Assembly (NCBI GenBank): GCA_944989445.1
Contig: CALYLW010000038.1
Coordinates: forward strand, 167,501 to 231,500
From: Ampullaceana balthica
Lineage: Eukaryota; Mollusca; Gastropoda; Lymnaeidae
Length of the DNA stretch: 64,000 nt
Direction: 5' to 3'
Each line of letters starts with the position of its first letter. The first letter of the stretch is position 1. The notes under the pieces are model-generated. The model was not told where the DNA came from, did not search any database, and saw nothing but the letters and a program-made list of their open reading frames with translations. Position numbers and translations under genes: made by a program. Positions 12,240 through 22,875 of the stretch are shown one piece after another.

Positions 12240-12938
12240 TATTTCATTCATGGAAAAGAACTGACCTAAACTAAAGATGCAAAATACTTAGGAGTCATGA
12301 TAAACGAGAAACTATCATGGAATCCCCGTGTCAATGAAGTTATTAAAAAATCAAGCAAAACCTTAGGCTTTATAAAAAGAAACTTTTACAAATGTAATAG
12401 AGATATAAAACTAAAACGCTACCTCACTTTGGTGAGATCTGTACTAGAATATGCATCTTCTGTAATGGACCCACCCACCAAAGAAAGCATTGATAAACTA
12501 GAACAAATTTAAAAAAAGAGCTGCCGATTCATTACTGAAAAATATTCAAAACTGACAAGAAAAACACCATTAGTTAAATCATTAAACCTTGAAACACTAA
12601 AGGATAGAAGAACCAAGAGTAAAGTAGTAATCATACATAAAGCAATTAATTCTAATTTAGAAATACAACACAAAGATAAATTGATACAACCCTCAGATAG
12701 ACATAAGGATAAAAACACCTTTCTTATTCCGTATGCAAGAACAAACACATACAAATTTTCGTTCTTCCCGTCCGGAATTCGGGCGTGGACTGGGTTGCCT
12801 GAAGTAACCAGGAAAACCAACACTTTATCAACATTTAAATCTCTTTAAAAAATGCAGGACTAAACACAAACCATAGATAGGCGTAGGACGCAATAATCTT
12901 CTGCATAGATGGGGCGTCTGTAACAGATAAGATAAGAT
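12240..12938 (+). mobile_element. 5'-truncated non-LTR retrotransposon (LINE)
   Basis: A reverse-transcriptase C-terminal coding remnant (12273-12848) is followed by a short 3' untranslated tail that ends in a GATAA-type repeat, AGATAAGATAAGATATA. The tail from GGACGCAATAATCTTCTGCA onward also forms the 3' end of the SINEs at 41050-41325 and 18945-19240. The 5' end is lost, as usual for incomplete target-primed reverse transcription. The flanks carry scattered AAGTCACCTA motifs, so the insertion appears to sit in a degenerate repeat. Confidence 0.85.
12273..12848 (+). pseudogene. LINE ORF2 C-terminal fragment (reverse transcriptase tail)
   Basis: One frame runs from KYLGVMINEKLSW (12282) through KTLGFIKRNFY and LVRSVLEYASSVMDP to FFPSGIRAWTGLP and stops at 12846-12848. 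The YLGV-INEKLSW, SVLEYAS and RxWTGLP landmarks are those of the thumb and C-terminal region of Jockey/CR1/L2-group non-LTR reverse transcriptases. Palm motifs are absent because the copy is 5'-truncated, and an in-frame stop occurs upstream at 12267. A single internal stop at 12510-12512 interrupts an otherwise continuous frame, so decay is mild. The exact clade cannot be fixed by eye. It is non-functional, and the related 3' tail on nearby SINEs suggests that full-length relatives supplied, or still supply, their mobility. Confidence 0.85.
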
Positions 12939-13483
12939 ATAAGTCACCTATGCTATTGTGTCACCTAATGACATAAGTCACATAATACTATAAGTTTAAA
13001 AAGAATAAGCATTTTTTAAGAAATGATTTTCATGGGTAAAAAAAAAGACAGTAGATAAGTGAACACTTTGATATTTTTCTAGCAATTTAACATTAACTTT
13101 TAATTATTAATTATGATTGGTTGTTAGTTAAAGCTATTGATTTTTAAACTTAAATTTTAAAATATCATTTCTTTGCAAACTACCTGAAATATATTTAAAT
13201 GTTCAATAATATCATCATTAATGGCATTATTTCGATCCTGCGAAAATTTTAAAAAACTACAACAAAGATTGAGATATTTTTTTTGAATAGCTTGTCCCTA
13301 ATATACATATATATGTAAATATTTTAGTGTAATATATAGTTTAATTAAATAGAGTTATTAAATATAAACACATAAAAATTCTTTAAAAAAAAGAAAAGGT
13401 CCGACAGGATATTTTTTATCGCTTTTAACTTAACTTCGATTGTGTTTAGTTTGCTCAGAGTGTCCTGCTGGTTCAAATAGAGC
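12939..13483. other. AT-rich spacer, no gene seen
   Basis: Degenerate AAGTCAC(C/A)TA motifs occur near 12948-12990. The rest is AT-rich with no recognisable feature. Confidence 0.5.
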
Positions 13484-13582
13484 GACTCTCACAATTATGA
13501 CTCTCACAATTATGACTCTCACAATTATGACTCTCACAATTATGACTTCTCACAATTATGACTCTCACAATTATGACTCTCA
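13484..13582. repeat. 15-bp tandem repeat, about 6.5 copies
   Basis: The monomer is TCTCACAATTATGAC, near-perfect with a single-base insertion in one copy near 13545. Confidence 0.9.
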
Positions 13583-15100
13583 AACAAACATTTATTATTT
13601 TTGCCACCCTCTACCCCCCTCCAATCGTAAAAAAATTCCTCTCACTTTGCACATGGAATTCCCTGGCTGAGTCATCATAACACTTTGGCCGCAATGACCG
13701 AATATGAGGTCAATTTGATAGGTCTTGTTTGATCATCGAGCCATTTTCCAAACATTTGAGTTGAGCCAACATTTGTGCGCTGCCATCTGCGTGTTTACAC
13801 AAGGTACAAACATGACCCATTCCGGGGCTGGCCATTGATTGGCCGGGGTCTATTTCTGTCACAATCACGTGATACAACCGATCTTCTACTTTATACGTTG
13901 AGTATTAAAAAAAAGAAAGAAAAAAAAAGAACAATAGCCATATCGACATGTAGTTTTAAGCGCTGATTGGTATGTTGTGTTTGTGGTTACAAATTCACTA
14001 GCTAGGAACTAGAACTGAGGCGGGGAAATTTAGTTTGTTCTTCCCCTTCTTTTCAATGACCTGCTTGATTATTTGCGTAAGTCTAAAACGATGCATTGAG
14101 AATTTTTAAAGATCATTGCAATACACCCTAGAACTGACACACTATTTCACAGATTTTTATTGTCTCTTGAGGAAATTCCCCGACGCACCTCAAGAGACTT
14201 TTTTAAAATATGCGCATAACTAAAACAAAAACAATCTATCTATCTATCTACGATAATTCGCCAGAAACTAGAGCAAGCAAGGCTTGGTCTACATAAAAAA
14301 TATGTAGTAGTGTGCAGTGTGCACACCCGCACCGCGTCGCACTATGCGCACTGCACTGAGACACAATATATAGAAGGAAAGAAAGTAAGGCTTAAAACAA
14401 CTTATATAGTGCGCACTGCGGGAAGTTTGTGCCCGTTCTTTTCCACCTTTCTTCGCACTATTTATTAGGAAAATTGTGCGGCGTATGCTCAGCAGTAAGC
14501 AGCGAGTCGGGTCTAGTAATAATAATTGATAGTCTCATTTAAAAAAAAATATTTATAATAATAATAATTATTATTATTAATAATAAGAATTATAAAATAA
14601 ACAAAGATTTAAAAAAGAAAATCTGCTGCTCACACAAATAAATATTTTATATGGGAAATTAAAACAGACCAACACTGGCATTTAAAGAACAATTCAAGGA
14701 TATTTGGGGAATCATAGCAGAACAACAATGGCATTTAAAGAACAATTCAAGGATATTTCCCGCCAATGAATCTCGTCAAATCTTGCTTTGTATCTTTGTT
14801 TAATCAAGCCCTTCGTCTATTCCAGAAATTCCTCTTGAACGTCATGTGTGATTTTTAAAAAATGTTTTGTCTTACACGGCTAAGTGTTTTTGTAGTCTAT
14901 TGCACGGCTCTGCATTTAATGAACGGCAATTGTTGGCCAAATATTTTCTGCACACGTTTTTAAAAAGTTTTTTTTACGCAAAATCCATTGCGCGTTTGTC
15001 ATTTCCAACAACGGTCAAGTTGGTTGTTTAGACTCTTAAAATGCGTCTCTAAGAATATTTGGCGTAATTTAGTTTGCCACAGTTCGTGTTTATTCGTAAC
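13583..15100. other. Spacer with minor repeats
   Basis: A (TCTA)n stretch lies near 14236. An AT-only inverted repeat of TAATAATAA/TTATTATTA type lies near 14545-14590 and could fold into a hairpin. A direct duplication of GGCATTTAAAGAACAATTCA starts near 14679 and again near 14730. No coding exon is recognised. Confidence 0.5.
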
Positions 15101-15300
15101 CAATGTTCCCTTTAAGCTTCGTGGATGCACGGCCGCGCATATACCTGACCGTCACCGCGCAGCAGTTTAGAATTACCGCGCAGGAAATTTAGTAAAACAT
15201 GGCACACAAAAAATGGATACCGTGCAAATCTGCACACGAGGTTTTTTTCCTTCTTTTTCTTTGCACATGGGCCAACGAACCTTAGAGGGAAGGAACGTTG
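15101..15300 (+). mobile_element. 200-bp MITE, CAATGTTCCCT type
   Basis: The left end is CAATGTTCCCTTTAAGCTTC and the right end is CCTTAGAGGGAAGGAACGTTG-like, its imperfect inverse. The interior holds GCACGGCCGCGCA and CCGCGCAGCAGTTTAGAATT, which recur on the minus strand at 45100-45293. The 8-bp flanks (TTCGTAAC, TCCATAAA) match in only five positions. The ends and size suggest a hAT-like MITE, but the superfamily is an inference. Confidence 0.65.
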
Positions 15301-15583
15301 TCCATAAAAGACTTTTGATTAAATGGAAAATGTGTGCATGTTATAATTCCGGTCTTGTATTTTCAGTTTATAATTTGTTCCTGTATAGTATCCAAACCAA
15401 TCTGGCAAGTTTTCAAGTCCAGTTCCACCCGTCCTAAAACTTTCTGTGCTTACCTCTTACCTTGTGTGATTAGGGGCAAGTTTGGATTGATCTCATGGCG
15501 TAGCTGGAATAATTTATCAAGATCCTCACCTTGGAGTATTAATAGAATTATGAGTCAAATTTTAAAAATATGAAACTATGTCA

Positions 15584-15591
<8 letters not shown>

Positions 15592-15629
<38 letters not shown>
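15592..15629. repeat. (ATT)n microsatellite
   Basis: About twelve ATT/TTA units. It is followed directly by ACACGCTTTTATTTAAGTC, a motif also found at the ends of the foldback element at 16132-16537. Confidence 0.9.
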
Positions 15630-15630
<1 letters not shown>

Positions 15631-15639
15631 ACGCTTTTA

Positions 15640-15850
15640 TTTAAGTCACACTGTTTGTATGTTGTATGTTGTATCCGTCAAATCTTGTAATGTAAAATGA
15701 AACCACTTCTGATGGTCCTAGAGATCTCAAAATTTTACCACATATAGATCGTGGATGACAATGCATTGTTCCAAAATTTCAGATCGATCGAATGTACCGT
15801 AATTAAATTAATGCACTTTTAGTTTTTAGTTTTTGTCTATATAAAATATT
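15640..15850 (+). mobile_element. Fragment of dispersed repeat related to family R1/R2
   Basis: CAAAATTTCAGATCGATCGA then ATGTACCGTAATTAAATTAA is shared with 21700-21745, 22530-22570 and the other R1/R2 copies. Neither the 5' end nor the terminal module is present. A relative in this branch encodes no protein. Confidence 0.55.
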
Positions 15851-16131
15851 ATCACTCACGTCAATGAACCACGCGTTAATTCGCCCTAGAGGGATACAAG
15901 TAATCTCAATGTGTGGATGTCAGAAGTGGATTTTAAAGAGTTTCTATTATAAGTTTAAAAAGAACTATAATCGTCAAGCCTTGCTGGCCCAAATATATTT
16001 GTGATCGATTGCCGACATGGAGGTATGGGGTTCAATTTTCAGTTGGGGAATTTTTTTTTCTTTTAAATAAATTTGTAATTAATAATCTAATTTTGATACT
16101 AAAAAGTAAAAAATAAAATATTAAAAAAGTC
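15851..16131. other. AT-rich spacer
   Basis: No gene seen. GATACTAAAAAGTAAAAAATAA near 16095 resembles the inner part of the adjacent foldback arms. Confidence 0.5.
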
Positions 16132-16537
16132 TTTTTTTTTAAAAGGACACGCTTTTAATTACATAATATAGAAATTGCACTAAAAAGTAGAAAATAAAAA
16201 ATTTCAATCTGTAAACCTATGGACTGCAAATAAAAGCGTGGGGCTCTCATCACAACTCGCTATCATGTACAAGGCTGCGAAACATAAAAACAAATTTATA
16301 TGATTATTAATAAACATTAAAAGTTTCACAACTTTGATCATATACATGCTACTATCATATTAATTAGAAAAAAAATTCTATATGCAAAAGTGTAGTTGCA
16401 AAAAGAAATGAGTTGTGATGAGCGCCCCATGCTTTTATGTGCAGTCGATAGGTTTACGGATTGAAATTTTTTATTTTCTTCTTTTTTAGTGCACTTTCTA
16501 TCTATAAATAAAAGCGTGTCCTTTTTTAAAAAAAAGA
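16132..16537. mobile_element. Foldback-type element with about 130-bp inverted arms
   Basis: The left arm (about 16132-16268) and right arm (about 16410-16537) are inverted copies. Both contain AAAGGACACGCTTTTA at the outer end, then a GCACTAAAAAG-type block, AAAATAAAAAATTTCAATC, GTAAACCTAT, and a GGGGCTCTCATCACAACTC-type inner end. Differences are scattered substitutions. The loop of about 140 bp is AT-rich and non-coding. A transcript across it would form a long imperfect hairpin. Clear target duplications were not identified. Confidence 0.75.
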
Positions 16538-17508
16538 TTTTATAATATCTTTACAAAGTAAGTGTTGTAATCGTGAAAAAATAAGATTTGAATAAAATTA
16601 TGGTGTTTTTGACGTAAAGGTTGATCAGTCACTATAAACGATGCTCGATAAATGCAGCTTTCTGTAGTAACGTGTACAGTTGTATATTTTGTTTATTTAC
16701 CCGCCCAACAAATAGTGTTTTTTTCTATTGTCGATAACTGAAAAGCGCTACGCATCAAAGCGCTTACAAACTATTACTTTGATTTCTCATAGCTTAGTGA
16801 ATAGTAAGTACCAAGTGTTAATGACCCTGTCACGGTGTGGTTAAATGAAACCAGTTACCAACGCCGCAGCAGAATCTGAAACTCTTGCGGCTTGGAGATT
16901 TGAGATGCAAAATTATAGGTCACGTACAGTTAAGTGTAGATCACAGCTGATCTCTGTTATTTAGTGATGTTGATTAACAAAAAATTAGAGATGATTAAGG
17001 GAGAATAGTTGACAAGCGGAGAAGTTGGTGAAAGAATGATGTGCAACATAAAAGATAACTCAATTGGTCAAGAGGTGACCAACACATTAGCCGATTTCAA
17101 TGTAAAATGATCAGCCGGTGTCCGATCTCTTCTTGATTTAGGGTTAAAGCCGGCTAGTTAGCGAAATGGCATGCGCCAACCAGCAAAAGTTAGGGGGGAA
17201 AAGCGTCATGAGGGGCTGTAAATAGTGGTAGTGTTCTTTTGAATTCTTTGCTCTCGTCTGCTTAAAATTCTCTATGAAAAGACAGCATTTGTCTCTAGAA
17301 GAGACGGGGTGGGATCGCTGTCATCACGTTGTCTCGCAGCAATGTATTCAAAGTATTCACGAATCTGATTTTGATATCCTCCCTTAACCTTAACTGAATG
17401 TATATGGCTAACACCTTTAACATCGAAAGGGCTTATGTCAACAGATTTGACATACCTGCTCAAAATAGAAGACCCATTAGATACTTTAAGAAAGACGCAA
17501 ATCATATG
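16538..17508. other. Spacer, no gene seen
   Basis: The 91-codon minus frame at 17272-17547 runs into the hAT element boundary and has no recognisable domain. Nothing else is identified. Confidence 0.45.
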
Positions 17509-17516
17509 TTTAAGAC

Positions 17517-18439
17517 GGGCATGTTCGAAGTCCGGCCCATGGGCCAAATACGACCCGCTTCAAAATTTTAAGTGGCTACACGACCTCATCTTAAATGATT
17601 AATTGAATCGTGGATTTTTTCTGCAATGATGAAAAAAATAATGGCGAATGACGATGGAGTTTTATTGTTAACCAACGTAGATATTGATTTTATAAAGCCG
17701 ATGAAGTTACGTGATGTCATTATGTTATGTGTACGAAATTCGATCACGTATGATGGCGAAATTGATGACTTCGTTTTTTTTTGCCAACTGGGAAAAGGAA
17801 ATGAATGTTTCGTTGGCGTATTAAAATTTTTAAAGATAGTTAGATCTATATATCACAATTTTTTTACACAAAATTTACGTTCCAGATATGTTCAACACAT
17901 TTTTTTTATTTTAAGGTATGAATTATAAAATGAACATTCTCTAGCTTTGCCATTACTCATACAAAATTTTTAAATATCTTTTAAAAAATTTTTAAATTTT
18001 TTTTTATTTTTAGAAATGTCTAATTATGAAATAAGATATTTTATAAGGTCTTGAAAATCGTGATAGTATTTTCCCCTTTTTTTTTCACCACAAAACATCC
18101 CACTTACACAGAGGCGTCACCAGGGGAGTTCGGGGGTGCGAACCGCACCGGGTGACAATATCATAGAGGTTGACAAAAAAATGTCAAATTCTGTATGTTC
18201 CCGTTATTTGGCACGGGCAGACTTGGAGGAGGTCTATGGGGTAAGTCGTAAGGGGATGACACCATTAGCTACCGCACTGGGTGACACCAACGGTAGTGAC
18301 GCCCCTGCTCTAACAAATTATGCCAAAGAAAACATTAATACAATTAAAAGCCAGAATCAAGATATTCAATTGTGTTGATTATCTTAATCCGGGCCACACA
18401 TTTTATCTACTTTGCAAAAAAAAGTTTGTATACTCCAGG
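17517..18439. mobile_element. Decayed non-autonomous hAT-like element
   Basis: The left end reads GGGCATGTTCGAAGTCCGGC then CCATGGGCCAAATACGACCC. The right end reads CCGGGCCACACATTTTATC to AAAAAGTTTGTATACTCCAG plus G. These resemble hAT-type ends of the form CAGGGGTGTCCAAA...CGGCCC. The flanks TTTAAGAC (17509-17516) and TTTAAGAA (18440-18447) agree in 7 of 8 bases. The plus-strand frame at 17626-17928 (100 codons) has no transposase motif. A separate MITE (18109-18307) is nested inside and accounts for about 200 bp. Confidence 0.5.
18109..18307. mobile_element. hAT-type MITE, second copy, nested
   Basis: The ends are CAGAGGCGTCACCAGGGG and GTAGTGACGCCCCTG. The flanks CACTTACA (18101-18108) and CTCTAACA (18308-18315) match at 6 of 8 positions. 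The interior GTTATTTGGCACGGGCAGAC and GGAGGAGGTCTATGG match the copy at 6182-6350. It is about 30 bp longer than that copy. It lies inside the hAT-like element at 17517-18439. Confidence 0.75.
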
Positions 18440-18944
18440 TTTAAGAAGAGCAATACATGTTAAGCTTTAATTATAAACAATATACAAAGTACACATTTTA
18501 GCCTTTAAACGCATTCACCAGTACAAACAATCAATCATATTTTAAATTAAATTTACAAGGTATAATATATGCCCAATCTATAGACGCCATTTAAACAGAG
18601 AAAATCAAAAGAATAGGCAAAAGACTTTTAAAAAAGCCTAGAAAAAAAAAGGATATAAGAGATTGTATTTTAAAAGCCAAACCAGCACCAAAAAAACAAC
18701 AAAAAAACACCTCTAAAGCGATGTGAAACGGTAACAATTGATTCATAGTAATTTGAGTCATAGAGCCAAATTGTTTTATTTATTATTTTTCATTTATATC
18801 ATACCTGGAGTATTGCTTGTATATGATATGCCAGCAATTTCATTCTGTAATTTTCCATAATAATTCGTACTGTTAAAATGTATATTAACAGGACAAAGAC
18901 CTAGATATTCTGTGTTTTTTAAAAAGTGAATTCTTTTTTTCTTT
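18440..18944. other. AT-rich spacer
   Basis: No feature recognised. Confidence 0.5.
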
Positions 18945-19240
18945 TAAAATCTTATCATATCTTATATATACAGACGCTCCTTCCATCCAGAAGATAATTG
19001 CGTCCACAGACCATGACAGATGATCTGTTGGTAAATGATGCAGCGTTCACAGGCCACGGCTTTGTGGGTTCCACGCATTACCCAGCCGCCTAACTAGTGT
19101 TGGGTACCCATTCGGAGCTGGGTGACTCAGGGACGCCCTAGGCCCCGGGAACAAATCCTTGCCTTCACATGGATTGGAACACGTGACCATTGGTACGCCA
19201 GTCGAGCGCGGCCACTCGACCACCGCTGACCCGTTTCCCC
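18945..19240 (-). mobile_element. tRNA-derived SINE
   Basis: On the minus strand the 5' part contains GGTGGTCGAGTGGC (a box-A-like pol III element near 19210-19225), followed about 40 bp later by GTGTTCCAATCC (a box-B-like element near 19170-19181). A body of about 150 bp follows (GGCCTAGGGCGTCCCTGAGT and GGCTGGGTAATGCGTGGAAC). The 3' tail GGACGCAATTATCTTCTGG ends in ATAAGATATGATAAGAT. The same body and tail occur in the plus copy at 41050-41325. The tail matches the LINE at 12240-12938, pointing to that LINE family as the mobilising partner. The 67-codon frame across it is not a gene. Confidence 0.85.
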
Positions 19241-19417
19241 TACTTAACATTTACCGTACTTCTTAATTTAAAAGAACTTGTATATCAATTATTAACTTGA
19301 GTGTAAAACCATCTATGATTTTAAATGAATCAAGACGCAGAAATGATCTTATCTACTTCAGTTCATATAAGATTGTGAATTAAAATAAAGCATTGTACCG
19401 CGATAAATCTTTAAAAC

Positions 19418-20112
19418 TAGCGTATCACCCGTCAAAAATGACGGAAGTTTTCAAAATAAATACACATCAAATTAAAAAATAACGTAATACAGAGCTTTCA
19501 TTTATTTTATTTATTTTGTTTGATTCATTTATTTCCCTATTGAACAATTTTATGTGGACGTTCGAAAAGAGTTATTTTTTGGTGCAGTAATTTGATGTGC
19601 TGCTTTCTAGAATTAGTAGCGTCACAGACAGGCAGACGGGACATACATTACAAATTATGTATAATGACTAGCGTATCACCCGTCAAAAATGACGGAAGTT
19701 TTCAGCTGAAATCTATTTATTTTGAAAAATGCAATTTGTTTAGGGCGCCTACGGCGCCCACCTTTTTCAAAAGCTCAACTAACTTGTCCTTGTTTGATAA
19801 ATACGAAATATTAAACTTTCTGAAATGCACACAAAGTATTTTATAATAGGAGTTGTAGGGCGCCTATGGCGCCCCCTTTATTTTTTGGTTTTATAATTAA
19901 CAATCATCAAATCCTCTTTTTACATTGTTCCCTTTTCCAAAATTAAAATATGAGCTAAAGCAATGACGTCATATACTATTTTTTACAGCGTATCTTTAAT
20001 TTGCACACCTTTTGATGCATTGGTGCAGTAATTTGGTGCGCTGCTTTCTAAAATTAGTAGTGTCACGGACAGACACTACAGACGTGACAGAGATTGCAAA
20101 TTATGTATATTG
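19418..20112. mobile_element. Duplicated dispersed repeat (family R3) with GGCGCC palindromes
   Basis: A segment starting TGCAGTAATTTGATGTGCTG at about 19582 recurs in diverged form at about 20024 (TGCAGTAATTTGGTGCGCTG). Both continue with AATTAGTAG(C/T)GTCAC and end in CAAATTATGTATA, an offset of 442 bp. CTAGCGTATCACCCGTCAAA plus AATGACGG occurs at 19418 and 19669. TAGGGCGCCTACGGCGCCCA near 19741 and AGGGCGCCTATGGCGCCC near 19857 are GC palindromes. The inverse of the TGCAGTAATTT...GTTATTTTTTGG block appears at 39600-39660. No protein is encoded. Confidence 0.55.
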
Positions 20113-20514
20113 ATGATAAGATACAAGATGCACGAACAAAGTATGCATTCAAATGATAACTGTAATACATTTTCCTATGACAAAATACATTTGTAAACGT
20201 GAGGGCTATTGTCTTCATCGGGAAAGATAAATAGACACATGCACTTAAAATATACAACGGTTACGTTTGCAAATTTTTGGTCGATATTAATAACTTCTAA
20301 TTAGCACGCCCCTTAGGTTCCGACTCGCCCCCTTTCCCTCCTATCGAATCTGAAAGGAAAATCATGATGTAACAGTTTCTCTCTAGAGGATTGACCCATT
20401 CGTCCAAAACCAGACAATGAGGCATTAGGTAATAAGGGGGGGGAGTTAACACTGAATGTTTGACCTTTACCAACTGTGAGACCGAGTTTCTCTAAAAGAA
20501 TTCTGTCAGTTTAT
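20113..20514. other. Spacer, no gene seen
   Basis: No coding or repeat feature apart from a poly-G run near 20438. Confidence 0.5.
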
Positions 20515-21118
20515 ACCTCCAATCTTGTCTGGTCATACGTCTAATCTTATCCGTTCTCATATCTAATAATGTGCGTTCATACCTCTAATCTTGTCCGTTC
20601 ATAGCTCTAGCCTTATCCGTTCATACCTCTAATCTTGTTCGTTCATATATCTTATCTTGTCTGTTCATTACTCAAATCTTGTCCGTTCATACCTCTAATC
20701 TTGTTTGTTCATATATCTTATCTTGTCTGTTCATTACTCAAATCTTGTCCGTTCATACCTCTAATCTTGTTTGTTCATATATCTTATCTTGTCTGTTCAT
20801 TACTCAAATCTTGTCCGTTCATACCTCTAATCTTGTTTGTTCATATATCTTATCTTGTCTGTTCATTACTCAAATCTTGTCCGTTCATACCTCTAATCTT
20901 GTTTGTTCATATATCTTATCTTGTCTGTTCATTACTCAAATCTTGTCCGTTCATACCTCTAATCTTGTTTGTTCATATATCTTATCTTGTCTGTTCATTA
21001 CTCAAATCTTGTCCGTTCATACCTCTAATCTTGTTTGTTCATATATCTTATCTTGTCTGTTCATTACTCAAATCTTGTCCGTTCATATCTCTAGCCTTGC
21101 CTGTTCATACCTCTAATT
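20515..21118. repeat. 22-bp minisatellite with 66-bp trimeric core
   Basis: The core (about 20660-21080) repeats a 66-bp unit made of three 22-mers: TCTTGTCCGTTCATACCTCT plus AA, TCTTGTTTGTTCATATATCT plus TA, and TCTTGTCTGTTCATTACTCA plus AA. The left flank (20515-20640) and the right end (21080-21118) contain single, diverged 22-mers that do not follow the trimer order. The long hydrophobic frames (167 and 145 codons) are open because the unit has no stop in those frames. Confidence 0.95.
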
Positions 21119-21539
21119 TGATTGACATCTGCTTTTAAATTGTCTTATATAGGATATAAATTATGTTTTTAAAAAGCCCAATTTTCACTGTTTTCACCAA
21201 AATTTTCAAAATCAACTGTGCGAGTCCTAGTTACAGAAAAAACGTGTTTTTTTTTCAACTTAGACATGGATGGGGCTATAAATAAAAAAGAAAAATATTA
21301 CTACCGTTATCTAATTTCCCCAAAACGAATTTAGATTATTCATTTTTTGTTAAGGTTGATTTAGAATTCCAAATATAAAATAGACGTTAATGGATTGTTT
21401 GAGTAAATTTGATGGATAAATCAACCCTTCCAACAAAGTATATACAAATTTGCATTTGTGATAAATCCGTGTTGGAAAATTTTATGTACCTATTGTTATA
21501 CATGTAAAAGGTTCATCGCAGTCCACTTTATTTTTAAAT
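21119..21539. other. AT-rich spacer
   Basis: CTTATATAGGATATAAAT near 21144 resembles the end of the R3 fragment at 39730-39745. Otherwise nothing is recognised. Confidence 0.4.
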
Positions 21540-21945
21540 GCCTTATAAAAACTTCACCGTCTTGTCTCTCTGTCTCTCTCTCTCTCTCTGTGTCTGTCGT
21601 GGTCGCACCCGCACGAGGAAAAATAAAAGTAAAAAATGATCCTATCGAGCTGAAATTTTGCACATAGACTTGTATTACAAAACAATTTATTGTGTCAAAA
21701 TTGCATATTGATCGAATGTACCGTAATTAAATTAATACATTTTTAGTTTATGTCTATATAGCAGTTATAACCGTCTGCTATAGTTGACATCAACGGGTCA
21801 CTTGAGTTTCACTCAAGCCCTCGATGTCACAGGGGCCTGTCGCGCGGTGCGTATCATATTTAACATAATGAATACTTTTATATATGTCTCTTATATAAGG
21901 GATTTATAGTGAAAAACTTTTTTTAGGGGTTATTTTTCATACTGA
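21540..21945 (+). mobile_element. Dispersed repeat R2 (relative of R1), plus orientation
   Basis: Begins after a CT-rich microsatellite (21570-21595). It contains GAGCTGAAATTTTGCACA, GATCGAATGTACCGTAATTA, CTGCTATAGTTGAC, one copy of the GGTGCGTATCATATTTAACA motif, and the end module TATAAGGGATTTATAGTGAA followed by AAACTTTTTTTAGGGGTT. It differs from R1 in having one internal GTGCGTATTATATT motif where R1 has four. The 69-codon frame at 21458-21667 is not supported as a gene. Confidence 0.6.
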
Positions 21946-22371
21946 CTTGGTAGCGAAATAGCGTTTTAACTGGTATAGTAAATCGGACCTTGTCCACGGC
22001 TCTTGGTCAAAGTTCTGAACAGTGGGCTAATTCGGGAAGCGTTAGAACTTCGGCTATAACACTGTATATACGCACAACCGTTGCGCATGGACGATCTTCA
22101 GTAGCCCATGGCATTTCATGAGCTTCCTCCACGACAGGATAGGAGAACTGGGTCGCTGTTTATGTTTCACGGGGATGACGTCATTGGATCGTTAAAAAAA
22201 ATTAACTGGAAGAGAAGACATTGTCCAAGTATAACGCAATACGAATGTAAACAAGAGGTCGTCATAGTATCAAAGGTCAAAATAATTTAGAAAAAAAGTT
22301 TTAAATCGTCGCTTTTTAGTCAGGCGTTCTAAAACGTCATCCAGTATAGTCCATCAGATTTGCTGAGCTTT

Positions 22372-22875
22372 TTAAAATCCTTTATATTAACTCGTGGTGT
22401 CTGCGGCGGACCTTGCTTGCTTGCTTGCTTGTCGCCAAAACTTTTGATCGATTTTTAACCCACTTGCTCGCAAGATAGCGAGCTGAAATTTTGCAGGCAG
22501 TTTCGTACCGATGATAAAAACAACGTATCAAAATTTCAGATCGATCGCATGTACCGTAATTAAATTATTGATTTTTTAGATTATTTTATTTATTCCTATG
22601 TATCATGCTATTTTTTGAGATAGAGCGTCGCGGTGCGTATTATATTGAACAACCTTTCTGTCGCGCAATAAGGTGCGTATTTTATTGACAGCTCTTTTTA
22701 TAAACATATTCCTGATCGGTGCGCATTATATTAAACACGTTTTACGACACAACTGCAATTTTGTATTTCTGGATGGTCTGGCGCTGCGTATTATAATGAA
22801 CATTCTTTTAGTTACTTCTCGTACATAAAGGATTTATAGTCAAAAACTTGGTTTTTTACGGGTTGTTTTTATTTG
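22372..22875 (+). mobile_element. Dispersed repeat R1, complete copy
   Basis: Starts TTAAAATCCTTTATATTAAC then TCGTGGTGTCTG and a CTTG microsatellite. It continues with the GAGCTGAAATTTTGCAGGCA block and CGCATGTACCGTAATTAAAT. Four variants of (G/C)TGCG(T/C)ATTATATTGAAC lie near 22633, 22672, 22719 and 22784. The end module is GTACATAAAGGATTTATAGT then CAAAAACTTGGTTTTTTACG. AAATCCTTTAT at the start and ATAAAGGATTT at the end are inverted repeats. AAAAAC-TTG-GTTTTT can form a small hairpin. It has no coding capacity. It could be a Helentron-like or other non-autonomous element, but the superfamily is not established. Confidence 0.7.

Noticed and set aside
17272..17547. 91-codon minus frame near the hAT element
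   Set aside because: It runs across the element boundary and has no domain.
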